Assembly (NCBI RefSeq): GCF_900996225.1
Contig: NZ_CAAJGL010000068.1
Location: forward strand, 434,001-498,000
DNA length: 64,000 nucleotides
DNA from: Paraburkholderia sp. BCC1884
GTDB taxonomy: Bacteria > Pseudomonadota > Gammaproteobacteria > Burkholderiales > Burkholderiaceae
Direction of reading: 5' to 3'
Shown here: positions 45,401 to 52,142 of the stretch, in pieces
Position numbering within the stretch: position 1 is the first letter of the stretch
How the letters are laid out: each line of letters begins with the position of its first letter
Translations under genes and position numbers: made by a program
The notes under the pieces: generated by a model
Seen by the model: only the letters and a program-made list of their open reading frames with translations
What the model was told of the DNA's origin: nothing
The model's database searches: none

Positions 45401-45482
45401 TGTCGAACAGGGCCGTCACGACGAATTGATCCAGCGCGGCGGCATGTATTACCAGTTGGTCCAGAAACAGCTGAGTGCCTGA
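42426..45482 (+). CDS. Peptidase C39 ABC exporter with two cyclic-nucleotide-binding domains
   Basis: A 1018-residue exporter with an ideal AAGGAGGT ribosome site. Order: two cNMP-binding-type domains (about 14-135 and 155-265; GLYVVRSGSVRIF, RLYVVRQGKVRIV, GEIFGEKACL), a C39 peptidase (about 308-430) with Cys317 in EMDCGAACL, His390 in GYHYVVVYG and Asp406 in DPAVG, six transmembrane helices (about 445-730), and an ATPase with GRSGSGKTT, LSGGQIQRL and LLVFDEATSALD. It would cut the five leaders after Gly-Gly and export the cargo. The tandem cNMP domains suggest regulation by a nucleotide or by phospho-partners. Confidence 0.95.
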   Translation: MDAPQTAPSAAEFLSSVEILSPFSRDEIDRLADYAQARFYSFGETVCSTGETAEGLYVVRSGSVRIFTEEHGKETSVGVRKSGEIFADIAMLRAYVHEASVRSSAKTELLFIPRAAIEPIMAGNQAALAFVASYVAISSAGGFVAQLFDLRGKLNKAELEEYVRSVGVKRVAAGKEILKQDGRDDKRLYVVRQGKVRIVRQEEGHDYTLATLGEGEIFGEKACLMRQEQMASAVAATDTRLLVIPERTVHFILERNPKLREVLDERIRYGDRELQRQKRIEQRRKLPLMLDLQSKPGFGEKVLKRFPLVEQAEEMDCGAACLNMVCRHYGIPITLGKLRELANVTTQGATLDSLARAGESLGFTARGVQCTFDALRGFDLPFIVHWEGYHYVVVYGLSKDYVWVADPAVGFRKMSVEDFERGWSGTCLLFTGGPHLMQMSAARSPWIRFVGYLKPYKKILGHLFLATFVIQVLGVIPPLIIQNILDGVIVHQNVSLLHLLIGGLIIANVFSQLMSSIRAYLANFMVRNMDFAMMSQFFRHTMSLPFSFFAKRKTGDIFARFQENQTIRAFLTESTVTTALNLLMVFIYFTIMFVYNVKMTLVLIAFVIPIMALTALATPKIKSYAREVFTASTESKSFLMEALAGVETIKGMGIERPVRLRWEKKYAKALEVQYRAHAFSILIGFGSQLLNAATTIAILWVGANLVLAREMTIGQLIAFNAFMGSVLGPLMGLVGLWSMLNDAGVAMERLGDVLDIEPEQKPQDLPSRVMLPELQGDISLSGVYFRYGENDSAYVLENISFDIKPGELVAIVGRSGSGKTTLAKLLVGFYAPSEGKMSIDGYDLGVIDKAYYRAQIGYVMQSNLLFSGTIAENIASGDDAPDRRRIEEVAKMADAHAFISKMPLGYEQIVGERGIGLSGGQIQRLCIARALYHDPRLLVFDEATSALDSQSESNILGNMHDILKGRTAVIIAHRLSTIMRADKILVLYEGAIVEQGRHDELIQRGGMYYQLVQKQLSA

Positions 45483-46840
45483 TGATGAAGATACTCGACC
45501 AGGTCGAAGAACCGAGCCCCGCGATTTCGTATGCGGGTTTGATCGAGCGAATCGAGATCCTGCGCTCGACGCTGCGCTGGTCGTCGCGGCTGGAGCGTGC
45601 GGATATCGACAAGCTGCTCAGGCAAATTACCTCGTTGCGCGACGAAGTGATGCAGCTCTCGCATAAGGAGCGCTTTGTGCAAGCCGCGGTGGCGGGGGAG
45701 CCGCAGGAGCGTGTCGATCAATCGCGCGGGGCACGCAGAAAAGCGCTGCTGGAACGCAGCTTCATTTTCGAGGGCACGTTTGGCGACAACGCGCGTTTGC
45801 TGGAGTCGCTGGAAATTGCCGAGAAAGCGGCGCCGACCGATCTACCGGTGTTGATCGACGGTGAGAGCGGCACGGGGAAGGAGTTGATGGCCAAGGTGAT
45901 CCACGCGAATGGCTCGCGTTCGGACAAGCCCTTCATTTCCGTGAATTGTGGCGCGATTCCCGACAATCTGCTGGAGTCGGAATTGTTCGGGCATCGCAAG
46001 GGCGCGTTCACGGGTGCCTCGAGCGATCGCAAGGGAAAATTCGAAAGTGCGCATACGGGTACGATTTTTCTCGACGAAATAGGCGAGCTGCCGCTGGCAG
46101 GTCAGGTCAAGCTGCTGCGCGTGCTGGAAGCGCATGAGATTCAACGCGTGGGCTCCGACGAAATGATTGCGGTCGACACCCGCATCGTCGCAGCGACCAA
46201 CCGCAACCTGCGGCAATTGAGCGAGGAGGGCCGGTTTCGCGAAGACCTGTTCTACCGGCTCAGCGTGATTCATGTGACATTGCCGCCGTTGCGCGAGCGT
46301 CGCGATGAAATCCCGCTGCTGATCCAGTGGTTCGGCGACGAGGCGGCGGCCATTCTGAAGCGCAGGCCCGTCAGATTGACGCCGCGATTGCGCGACTTCC
46401 TCCTGAACTACGCCTACCCCGGCAATATCCGCGAGTTGCGCAACGTGATGTACCGCGTGTCGTGTCTGGCGGGAGAAATGGCGGACATCGACCATTTGCC
46501 GACGGACATGCGTCCTGCCGCGCCGGGCTCCGCCGCCGTGGCAGGCGGCGCGGCGAGTGCGACGGGGCAGGAGCCGATCAGCGTCGCGAATCTGATGTCG
46601 TTGAGCGACGCCAAACGCGCCGCGAGTGACGACGCGGAAAAAGCCTTCCTCGAGCGTGGTCTGCGCGAAGTGAGCGGCACGGTCGCGGAACTGGCGCGGC
46701 GCATCGACATGAACCGCTCGCATCTGCAGATGCTGTTGAAAAAGCATGGTCTGCATTCGAAGGACTTCCGCAATCGGAACCTGCAGGCGGCGAATAAGAA
46801 CGGCGCGGACGAACACGAGGACGAAGACGGCGAGGGCTGA
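45482..46840 (+). CDS. Sigma-54-dependent transcriptional activator without receiver domain
   Basis: A 452-residue bacterial enhancer-binding protein. The N-terminal 90 residues are helical and unlike a receiver, PAS or GAF domain. The AAA+ domain (about 92-330) has Walker A GESGTGKE (127-134), the sigma-54 contact loop GAFTGA (174-179) and Walker B TIFLDEIGE (194-202). The C-terminus (about 405-440) is a Fis-type helix-turn-helix (VAELARRIDMNRSHLQMLLKKHGL in two helices). The start overlaps the exporter stop by one base. It is the prime candidate activator of the -24/-12 promoters of P3, P4, P5 and the LRAT-like gene. Confidence 0.92.
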   Translation: MMKILDQVEEPSPAISYAGLIERIEILRSTLRWSSRLERADIDKLLRQITSLRDEVMQLSHKERFVQAAVAGEPQERVDQSRGARRKALLERSFIFEGTFGDNARLLESLEIAEKAAPTDLPVLIDGESGTGKELMAKVIHANGSRSDKPFISVNCGAIPDNLLESELFGHRKGAFTGASSDRKGKFESAHTGTIFLDEIGELPLAGQVKLLRVLEAHEIQRVGSDEMIAVDTRIVAATNRNLRQLSEEGRFREDLFYRLSVIHVTLPPLRERRDEIPLLIQWFGDEAAAILKRRPVRLTPRLRDFLLNYAYPGNIRELRNVMYRVSCLAGEMADIDHLPTDMRPAAPGSAAVAGGAASATGQEPISVANLMSLSDAKRAASDDAEKAFLERGLREVSGTVAELARRIDMNRSHLQMLLKKHGLHSKDFRNRNLQAANKNGADEHEDEDGEG

Positions 46841-46852
46841 AATCTCGTGCAG

Positions 46853-47623
46853 TTAGGGCGAGGGATTCAGCAAGGTCTTGTCGGACGCATTCGGGTCTTC
46901 AGCCCGCACGACCACGGCCGTGATGTTGTCGCGACCACCGCGCGAGAGCGCCAGATCGACCAGTTCACCGGAGGCATTCTCGTGTGCCGCCGTGGTCAGC
47001 ACGGCGAGGATTTCCTCGTCGCTCACTTCGTTGCTCAGACCGTCGCTGCAGAGCAGGAAGATGTCGCCGTCGGTCACTTCGAGCGCATCGTCGTCGAGTT
47101 CGAGCAGGTCCGTTGCGCCAACGGCGCGCGTGATCATGTGCTGGGCCGGATGGTGGCGCGCTTGCGCGTCGGTGAGCACGCCGAGCGATTTGAGCGCTTC
47201 CACCTGACTATGATCGCGCGTGAGTTGCCGCAGGCTGCCGTGGCGTGCCAGATACAGGCGGCTATCGCCTGCCCAGACATATGCGCAGAAGCGGTCGCAG
47301 GCGAGCAGCACCACGACCGTGCTGCCGATTCGCTGCACCTGGCGACGCGCGGCTTCCTGCCGTAATTGCCGGTTCGCACTTTGCAGGCGAGCATGCGCGT
47401 CCGCCACAAAAGTCTTCATGCTGACCGGCGAGTCCAGTTGCCTGAGCGCTTCGATCACCAGACCACTCGCCACATCTCCGACGGCGTGCCCACCCATGCC
47501 GTCGGCGACGGCCCAGCGTCCGAGTTCGGGCTGGTCGAGGCAGGCATCTTCGTTGATCTCGCGGACGCGTCCGGCGTCGGAACGCGCGGACGACGTCCAG
47601 CGAAACTGGCTGGCACAGGTCAC
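46853..47623 (-). CDS. PP2C-family Ser/Thr protein phosphatase
   Basis: A 256-residue phosphatase with all PP2C metal-site motifs: VREINEDA, VADGMGGHAVGD (residues about 40-51), GDSRLYLAR, LCSDGLSNEV and GGRDNITAVV. It would reverse phosphorylation by the kinase at 29638. It starts at GTG, five bases after the stop of peptide P5 on the same strand, without an own ribosome site, so it is probably translated by coupling and expressed from the P5 sigma-54 promoter. It converges with the activator gene (12-base gap). Confidence 0.9.
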   Translation of the reverse strand: MTCASQFRWTSSARSDAGRVREINEDACLDQPELGRWAVADGMGGHAVGDVASGLVIEALRQLDSPVSMKTFVADAHARLQSANRQLRQEAARRQVQRIGSTVVVLLACDRFCAYVWAGDSRLYLARHGSLRQLTRDHSQVEALKSLGVLTDAQARHHPAQHMITRAVGATDLLELDDDALEVTDGDIFLLCSDGLSNEVSDEEILAVLTTAAHENASGELVDLALSRGGRDNITAVVVRAEDPNASDKTLLNPSP

Positions 47624-47628
47624 AACGG

Positions 47629-47916
47629 TTACACCGTATCGTTTCTGCTGAGGGCGTCGGGGGCGACGTTGATGTTCGAGTTGGAGCCGGTGTTGCGTAC
47701 GTCAACCGACTGGAACTGGTTGATCATCTGGTTAGCATAGAAGTTGTTGGACACCTCGTACAGGTTGACGACCGGGCCGATGCTCGGGGTCTCGCGTACG
47801 TACGGTTGAATCCAGCCATACACCCACGGGGCGCCGCCGCCGCCGCGGATCGCCGCCATCGCCTTGCGGTCGAGGGCGAGATTGAGCGTGAGATCGTTCA
47901 CTGTGATGGAAGCCAT
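47629..47916 (-). CDS. Double-glycine leader peptide P5 (95 residues)
   Basis: The leader has DLT at 8-10 and LDRKAMAAIRGG at 15-26. The 69-residue cargo begins GGAPWVYGWIQPYVRETP, has Trp and Tyr near its start, an Asn/Gln-rich middle (NNFYANQMINQFQSVDV) and no Cys. It is the first gene of an operon with the PP2C phosphatase. A near-perfect sigma-54 promoter lies 60 bases upstream. It is a likely exporter substrate; the activity is unknown. Confidence 0.85.
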   Translation of the reverse strand: MASITVNDLTLNLALDRKAMAAIRGGGGAPWVYGWIQPYVRETPSIGPVVNLYEVSNNFYANQMINQFQSVDVRNTGSNSNINVAPDALSRNDTV

Positions 47917-47975
47917 GTCGTTCTCCGGTTGGCTGCGTGCAATGCGCGTCGTTCAAAGGGTTTTGCACGTGATAG

Positions 47976-47991
47976 TGCAAGTGCCATGCCA
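47976..47991 (-). promoter_or_regulatory. Sigma-54 (-24/-12) promoter of P5/PP2C
   Basis: On the minus strand the site reads TGGCATGGCACTTGCA: 11 of 12 fixed consensus positions match and GG-GC spacing is 10. A dyad TTGCAC-N6-GTGCAA (47963-47980) overlaps the -12 box and the expected start. Confidence 0.75.
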
Positions 47992-48193
47992 ATTGGCGGA
48001 TGTCCGCTCACGCTTTGCCGTGATGCCTTGCTTGTTGGGCGTTTCCACGTAGCGCGTCGCGAGGAGTCTGCTCGTGCATACTTTCATAGGTCGGCCTGCC
48101 GCCAACAAGCCACCACGACGAACGGTGTGATACCCAACACTTCGAGCGGGCTCGGGTGCAACCGACATAACCCTGTACAGCGCCCAGAAACGA

Positions 48194-48206
48194 TGGTCGA
48201 TCACCA
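48194..48206. promoter_or_regulatory. Candidate shared upstream activator site
   Basis: TGGTC-GAT-CACCA is a 5-3-5 dyad with one mismatch to the perfect copy at 35122-35134. It lies about 100 bases upstream of the LRAT-like promoter and about 200 bases upstream of the P5 promoter. Confidence 0.35.
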
Positions 48207-48306
48207 ACACACTGGCCTGATTTCTGTCGGCTGCGGGCCCACATCTCGTCTTGCCCATTTTCCTCGATTGACGCAAAAGCCCTTTAAACAAAGGCTTCCG
48301 CCGACA

Positions 48307-48322
48307 TGGCCCGGATGATGCA
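48307..48322 (+). promoter_or_regulatory. Sigma-54 (-24/-12) promoter of LRAT-like gene
   Basis: TGGCCCGGATGATGCA: GG-GC spacing is 10 and 10 of 12 fixed positions match. The predicted transcript starts near 48333, leaving about 32 bases before the ATG at 48365. Confidence 0.6.
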
Positions 48323-48364
48323 AAAGCTCTCGCAACAGTGTTGGAAATCGAAGCGAGGCCAGCC

Positions 48365-48856
48365 ATGAATACGAACGCTCTCCCGACGAATCGCGAAGCC
48401 AGCGAAACGTTCGCCACCATCGACCTGCCGATCGGCGCGCATCTGGTCACGCAACGCAGCGGTTACGAGCATCACGGCATTTATGTGGGCAATGGCCGCG
48501 TCGTGCATTACGCAGGCTTCGCCGGTTCGACACATCGCGGCCCGGTCGAAGAAGTCGCGCTGGCGCGCTTCGCCGCAGGCCGCGGGTTGTCGATCCGCGC
48601 GACGCCCAGCGCCCGCTACGTCGGCGACGAAGCCGTCAGCCGCGCACGCTCCCGCCTCGGTGAAAACCGCTACCGCCTGCTGACGAACAACTGCGAGCAC
48701 TTCTGCGCATGGTGCCTGCTCGGCGAAAGCCGCAGCGAACAGGTGCATGGCTGCCTGCGTCATCCGCGTGCCGGCGTGCGTGCCCTGGTGTGCCTCGTGA
48801 AGGCTTTCGTGGAAAGCGGGACGAAGGACCATCAGGTCGGTGCACAGGTGGCGTGA
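48365..48856 (+). CDS. LRAT-like (NlpC/P60 superfamily) protein
   Basis: A 163-residue protein of the lecithin:retinol acyltransferase-like group. It has the catalytic His in YEHHGIYVGNGRVVHYAG (about residues 37-54) and the Cys motif NNCEHFCAWCL (about 111-121), so the thiol hydrolase/acyltransferase dyad is intact. Residues 140-155 are weakly hydrophobic. It could acylate or cleave lipids or peptides; in this locus it might modify a peptide or protect the membrane. The ATG at 48365 with GAGG upstream is chosen over a TTG at 48338. It is under its own sigma-54-type promoter. Confidence 0.85.
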   Translation: MNTNALPTNREASETFATIDLPIGAHLVTQRSGYEHHGIYVGNGRVVHYAGFAGSTHRGPVEEVALARFAAGRGLSIRATPSARYVGDEAVSRARSRLGENRYRLLTNNCEHFCAWCLLGESRSEQVHGCLRHPRAGVRALVCLVKAFVESGTKDHQVGAQVA

Positions 48857-48910
48857 AGGGTCCAGACGAAATTCGGATTTTCAGGCGTTGAGCGATTCAA
48901 GGAGAACATC

Positions 48911-49165
48911 ATGGTTGCCGTAGAAAAGACCTTGCACTGGGCCGTCGACAAATGGCTCGCCCCCACTCCCTCGATGCCGGCGCGCGTCGTGCAGTTTTGC
49001 CATCGCGCCTCGCAACATCAGCGTTACGTGTGCGTGGAAGCGTTGCGGCCCGGCGGTTTGCTGTCGATCTTCTTCTTCCGCCATGACGACGGCTCGTGGA
49101 ACGTGTTCCCGCCGCAAATCGAACGTCCGGCGATGAACGGCCATCGCCGTGCCGCACTCTGCTAA
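48911..49165 (+). CDS. Hypothetical protein following the LRAT-like gene
   Basis: An 84-residue soluble protein with an AAGGAG ribosome site. I do not recognise it. The middle is beta-like and aromatic (CVEALRPGGLLSIFFFRHDDGSWNVFPP). It follows the LRAT-like gene by 54 bases and so is probably co-transcribed from the sigma-54 promoter. It overlaps the end of the convergent LysR gene by four bases. A helper of the LRAT-like protein is possible, but nothing in the sequence proves it. Confidence 0.6.
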   Translation: MVAVEKTLHWAVDKWLAPTPSMPARVVQFCHRASQHQRYVCVEALRPGGLLSIFFFRHDDGSWNVFPPQIERPAMNGHRRAALC

Positions 49166-50040
49166 CGCGGTTGATGGATGCTCGCTTCTTTCACGAGCCA
49201 CTGGCTGAAGAGTTGCATCGCCGGGCTCATCGGTTTGCCTTTAAGGCAGGTCATCCAGTAGCTGCCGGCATGCACTTCCACGTCGAACGGTCGCACGAGG
49301 CGGCCCGTGTTGATCTCGTGTTCGAACATCGAGGCGGGCGCGAGCGCGATACCCGCACCCTGCATCGCCGCTTCCGCCATCAGGCGCGATGAATCGAAGA
49401 CCGGTCCGCGAATCGGTCGCGGCGGAATGCCGGCAGCGCTAAACCAGCTCATCCAGTCGTCGGCGCGATAGGAGCGCAGCAGCGTTTCATTGGCGAGGTC
49501 TTCGGGCTTCGACAGACGTGCTGCGATGTCCGGCGTGCACAGCAGCGCGAGTGGCGCATCGAGCAACCGGGTGGCCAGCGAGCCGGGCCATGTGCCGTCG
49601 CCGAAGCGGATCGCGAAGTCGAGTCCTTCGGTGGCGAGATCGACCAGGTTGTTGTTGGTCAGCAGGCGCAACTCGACGAACGGATGAGCCTCGCGAAACG
49701 ATTTGAGCCGTGGCATCAGCCAGCCCACCGCAAACGTGCCGACTACGCCGACCGTCAGCACCTCGTGGAAGTGGCCGCCGTCGAACTGCTTGAGCACGGC
49801 TTCGATGCGATCGAAAGCGTCGCTGAGAACCGGGCGTAGCGCGAGCCCCTCGTCGGTCATGGCGAGGCCGCGCGGCAAGCGCTTGAAGAGCGTGGTGCCC
49901 AACCGCTCCTCCAGACTTCTGACCTGCTGACTGACGGCTGCCTGAGTGACGTTCAGTTCGAGCGCCGCGCGCGTGAAGCTCAAATGCCGTGCCGACGATT
50001 CGAAGGCGCGCAGTGCGTTGAGCGGGAGGTACGGTCTCAT
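49162..50040 (-). CDS. LysR family regulator, AmpR/PenR/GcvA-like
   Basis: A 292-residue LysR regulator very similar in its first 90 residues to AmpR/PenR proteins (PLNALRAFESSARHLSFTRAA, LNVTQAAVSQQVRSLEERLG, FKRLPRGLAMTDEGLAL). The effector domain contains DFAIRFGDGTWPGS. AmpR proteins sense muropeptides and control a divergent beta-lactamase gene, but no such gene is adjacent here: the neighbour is a TehA-type carrier on the same strand. It may act elsewhere or belong to the broader GcvA group. Confidence 0.87.
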   Translation of the reverse strand: MRPYLPLNALRAFESSARHLSFTRAALELNVTQAAVSQQVRSLEERLGTTLFKRLPRGLAMTDEGLALRPVLSDAFDRIEAVLKQFDGGHFHEVLTVGVVGTFAVGWLMPRLKSFREAHPFVELRLLTNNNLVDLATEGLDFAIRFGDGTWPGSLATRLLDAPLALLCTPDIAARLSKPEDLANETLLRSYRADDWMSWFSAAGIPPRPIRGPVFDSSRLMAEAAMQGAGIALAPASMFEHEINTGRLVRPFDVEVHAGSYWMTCLKGKPMSPAMQLFSQWLVKEASIHQPR

Positions 50041-50183
50041 GGCAAAGGCATAAGATTTTCTTGGAAGTCGTCTAACTTATCATCGTTTGTCATGGACGAG
50101 CGAAAACCGGGAGTCGCGCCGGGTCGAACCCTGATCAATCGAGCCGCGCGATGCGCGAATCGAGCGACGCTGAGAACTGCAGG

Positions 50184-51152
50184 CTAAGCAGCGGCGGCCG
50201 CCGGGGCGGGGATCAGCTTGCCTTGCACCAGCAAACCCAGCGTCTTCACGACAAGGATGCCGATAATCACATTCGCGGCAATGAACACGACCGGCGCAGC
50301 CCATGCAATCGGACCGGTGGCGCCGCGTTCGACCATCCGGATCATCATCGTCGGCAGGGCGGCTACGCCGAAGCTGAAGGCCCAGTATCCCGGCGTGAAA
50401 GCCTGCTGGCGAATCCAGGGCAGCAAGCGCAACAGCAGCAGTGCCTGGTACACGCCGTAACCGAGCAACATCAGGGCAATCAGGTCCGGTGTACCGCTGG
50501 TCAGGCTGAGGTAGGTCACCCCACCTACCACCGGCGGTGCGAGTTGCACGCCGAGCGTCGGCCGCAAGGCCTGCGGCAGCGGATCATGGAGCGCGGCGCG
50601 GTGCAGGATCAGCGATTCGATTGCGAGCCACGACAGCACGCCGGCGCCAAAGAACAGGCCACCCAGCTGATGAAACCCGAAAGCCGCTGCTGTCGTGCCA
50701 GCCACGAAATTGGGCGCGACTGTCGGCAGATAAATCGCCGGCGTGATCGATTCGGGCTTGCCGCCGCCTTGCCAGAAGCGTCCATGCAGATACGTGCCGA
50801 GCGCCAGTTGCCCAATGGCGGCGACGCCGAACAGGCCGAGCGCCAGCGAGTGCGCAGACGTTTGCAGGAGTTGTGCGGCCAGCATGCTCGATACGGGCAC
50901 GAACGCCGCAAACGACGACTGCACCGGATGCTGTATTTCGGCGCGGGCTTGCGCGCTGTGCGTTAGCCACTTATGCCCATACGCGACGAGCATCACGAGC
51001 CAGACCACGAGCGCCACGATCGTCAGCAAGGTGCCCACGATGGCGGGCAAGTGCCAGACCTGGATCGCCACGCGCCACAAGTTGGCGAACGCCAATGCGC
51101 CTACCGCGATACCGAAGAAACCAACTGGAATCGTGCCACGAGTGCTGTTCAT
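50184..51152 (-). CDS. TDT/TehA (SLAC1) family transporter
   Basis: A 322-residue membrane protein with about ten hydrophobic helices starting with VGFFGIAVGALAFANLW, typical of the tellurite-resistance/dicarboxylate transporter family, which includes TehA and anion channels. Landmarks are LPTVAPNFVAGTTAAAFG and PGYWAFSFGVAALPTM. The ATG at 51152 has GGAGAA six bases upstream; a GTG directly before it is an alternative. Substrate uncertain; anion or C4-dicarboxylate export is possible. Confidence 0.88.
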   Translation of the reverse strand: MNSTRGTIPVGFFGIAVGALAFANLWRVAIQVWHLPAIVGTLLTIVALVVWLVMLVAYGHKWLTHSAQARAEIQHPVQSSFAAFVPVSSMLAAQLLQTSAHSLALGLFGVAAIGQLALGTYLHGRFWQGGGKPESITPAIYLPTVAPNFVAGTTAAAFGFHQLGGLFFGAGVLSWLAIESLILHRAALHDPLPQALRPTLGVQLAPPVVGGVTYLSLTSGTPDLIALMLLGYGVYQALLLLRLLPWIRQQAFTPGYWAFSFGVAALPTMMIRMVERGATGPIAWAAPVVFIAANVIIGILVVKTLGLLVQGKLIPAPAAAAA

Positions 51153-51358
51153 CACCGATTCTCCGAAAGTTGCGTCGCGCTCCGATGCAGCCGTGTCGCG
51201 CGATTGATGACGTACTGTAAAAGGCGGAGGCGGCCCGGTGAACGCTGGGAAAGCGCAACAAATGGCGCACTCGTCTCAAGCTAGGGCGGCGTTGAAACGC
51301 GCCAGCGCCCTGGCGGATAGGAGCGATCCGCTTCATGGCGTAAAATTTCCACTTCTCC

Positions 51359-52141
51359 ATGAAGCAGCGCTTACCTATGTCGACGCCCGCGGACAAATCA
51401 AACTCGAAGGAAAGCGAAGGCGTTGCCGTAATCGATCGGGCTTGCGCGATCCTGTTCGCATTCCGCCCCGATGACACCGCGCTCACGCTCGCCGAACTGG
51501 CGGCGCGCACGGGTCTGTACAAGAGCACGCTGCTGCGCCTCGCAGGCTCGCTGATCCAGCACCGCCTCCTGCTGCGTCTCGACGACGGGCGCTACCAACT
51601 CGGTTCGGCCACCTTCCTGCTCGGCGCGCTGTATCAACGCAGCCTGAATCTCGGCGATATTCTGGTGCCGCTCATGAGCGAGCTCGCGCAGATAAGCGGC
51701 GAAAGTGTGTCGTTCTACGTGCGTGACGAAACGGTGCGCGTGTGTCTGCATCGCGTCGATTCGAAGCATGCGGTGCGATTTCATGTGCGCGAAGGCGATG
51801 TGCTGCCGCTGGAGTCCGGCTCGGGCGGCCATGCATTGCTGGCGTTCGGGGGCACGCCGGGCGCACCCTACGACAAGATTCGCGCGGATTTTTATTGCGT
51901 GTCGATCGGCGAGCGCGATCGGGAGACGGCCGGTATTTCCATGCCGGTATTCGGCGTACGGCAGAGCTTGCGTGGTGTATTGACACTAGCGGGGCCGAGT
52001 TCGCGGATCGACCACGCGTTCCTCGAGCGCAATCTCGGCGCGCTGTTCGATTGCGCCGCGCGCGCCACCGACGCGCTCGGCGGCGATTCGCGCGCCATGC
52101 GCAACGCGCAGCGGCGCGGGGCCGACATCCAGGGCAGCTAG
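51359..52141 (+). CDS. IclR family transcriptional regulator
   Basis: A 260-residue regulator: winged helix in residues about 22-80 (VIDRACAILFAFRPDDTALTLAEL as landmark in parts, TGLYKSTLLRLAGSL) and the IclR effector domain in about 95-245 (ESVSFYVRDETVRVCLHRVDS, LESGSGGHALLAFGG). The ATG at 51377 is an alternative start. It faces the operon for a CoA-dependent acid breakdown (52143-55637), whose promoter carries a palindrome, so it is the likely regulator of that operon. Confidence 0.88.
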   Translation: MKQRLPMSTPADKSNSKESEGVAVIDRACAILFAFRPDDTALTLAELAARTGLYKSTLLRLAGSLIQHRLLLRLDDGRYQLGSATFLLGALYQRSLNLGDILVPLMSELAQISGESVSFYVRDETVRVCLHRVDSKHAVRFHVREGDVLPLESGSGGHALLAFGGTPGAPYDKIRADFYCVSIGERDRETAGISMPVFGVRQSLRGVLTLAGPSSRIDHAFLERNLGALFDCAARATDALGGDSRAMRNAQRRGADIQGS

Positions 52142-52142
52142 T

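Larger units (their letters stand above)
47917..48364. other. Divergent regulatory region P5/LRAT-like gene (448 bases)
   Basis: It holds two outward-facing sigma-54 promoters (47976-47991 minus, 48307-48322 plus) and between them the candidate activator palindrome at 48194-48206. No supported gene is seen inside. Confidence 0.6.

Noticed and set aside
28169..49165. Type VI secretion locus suggested by kinase, FHA and PP2C genes
   Set aside because: No tss, hcp, vgrG or clpV genes are present; the transport genes are type I.
48911..49165. Immunity protein for the peptides
   Set aside because: The product has no membrane helices or known immunity features; position alone is not enough.
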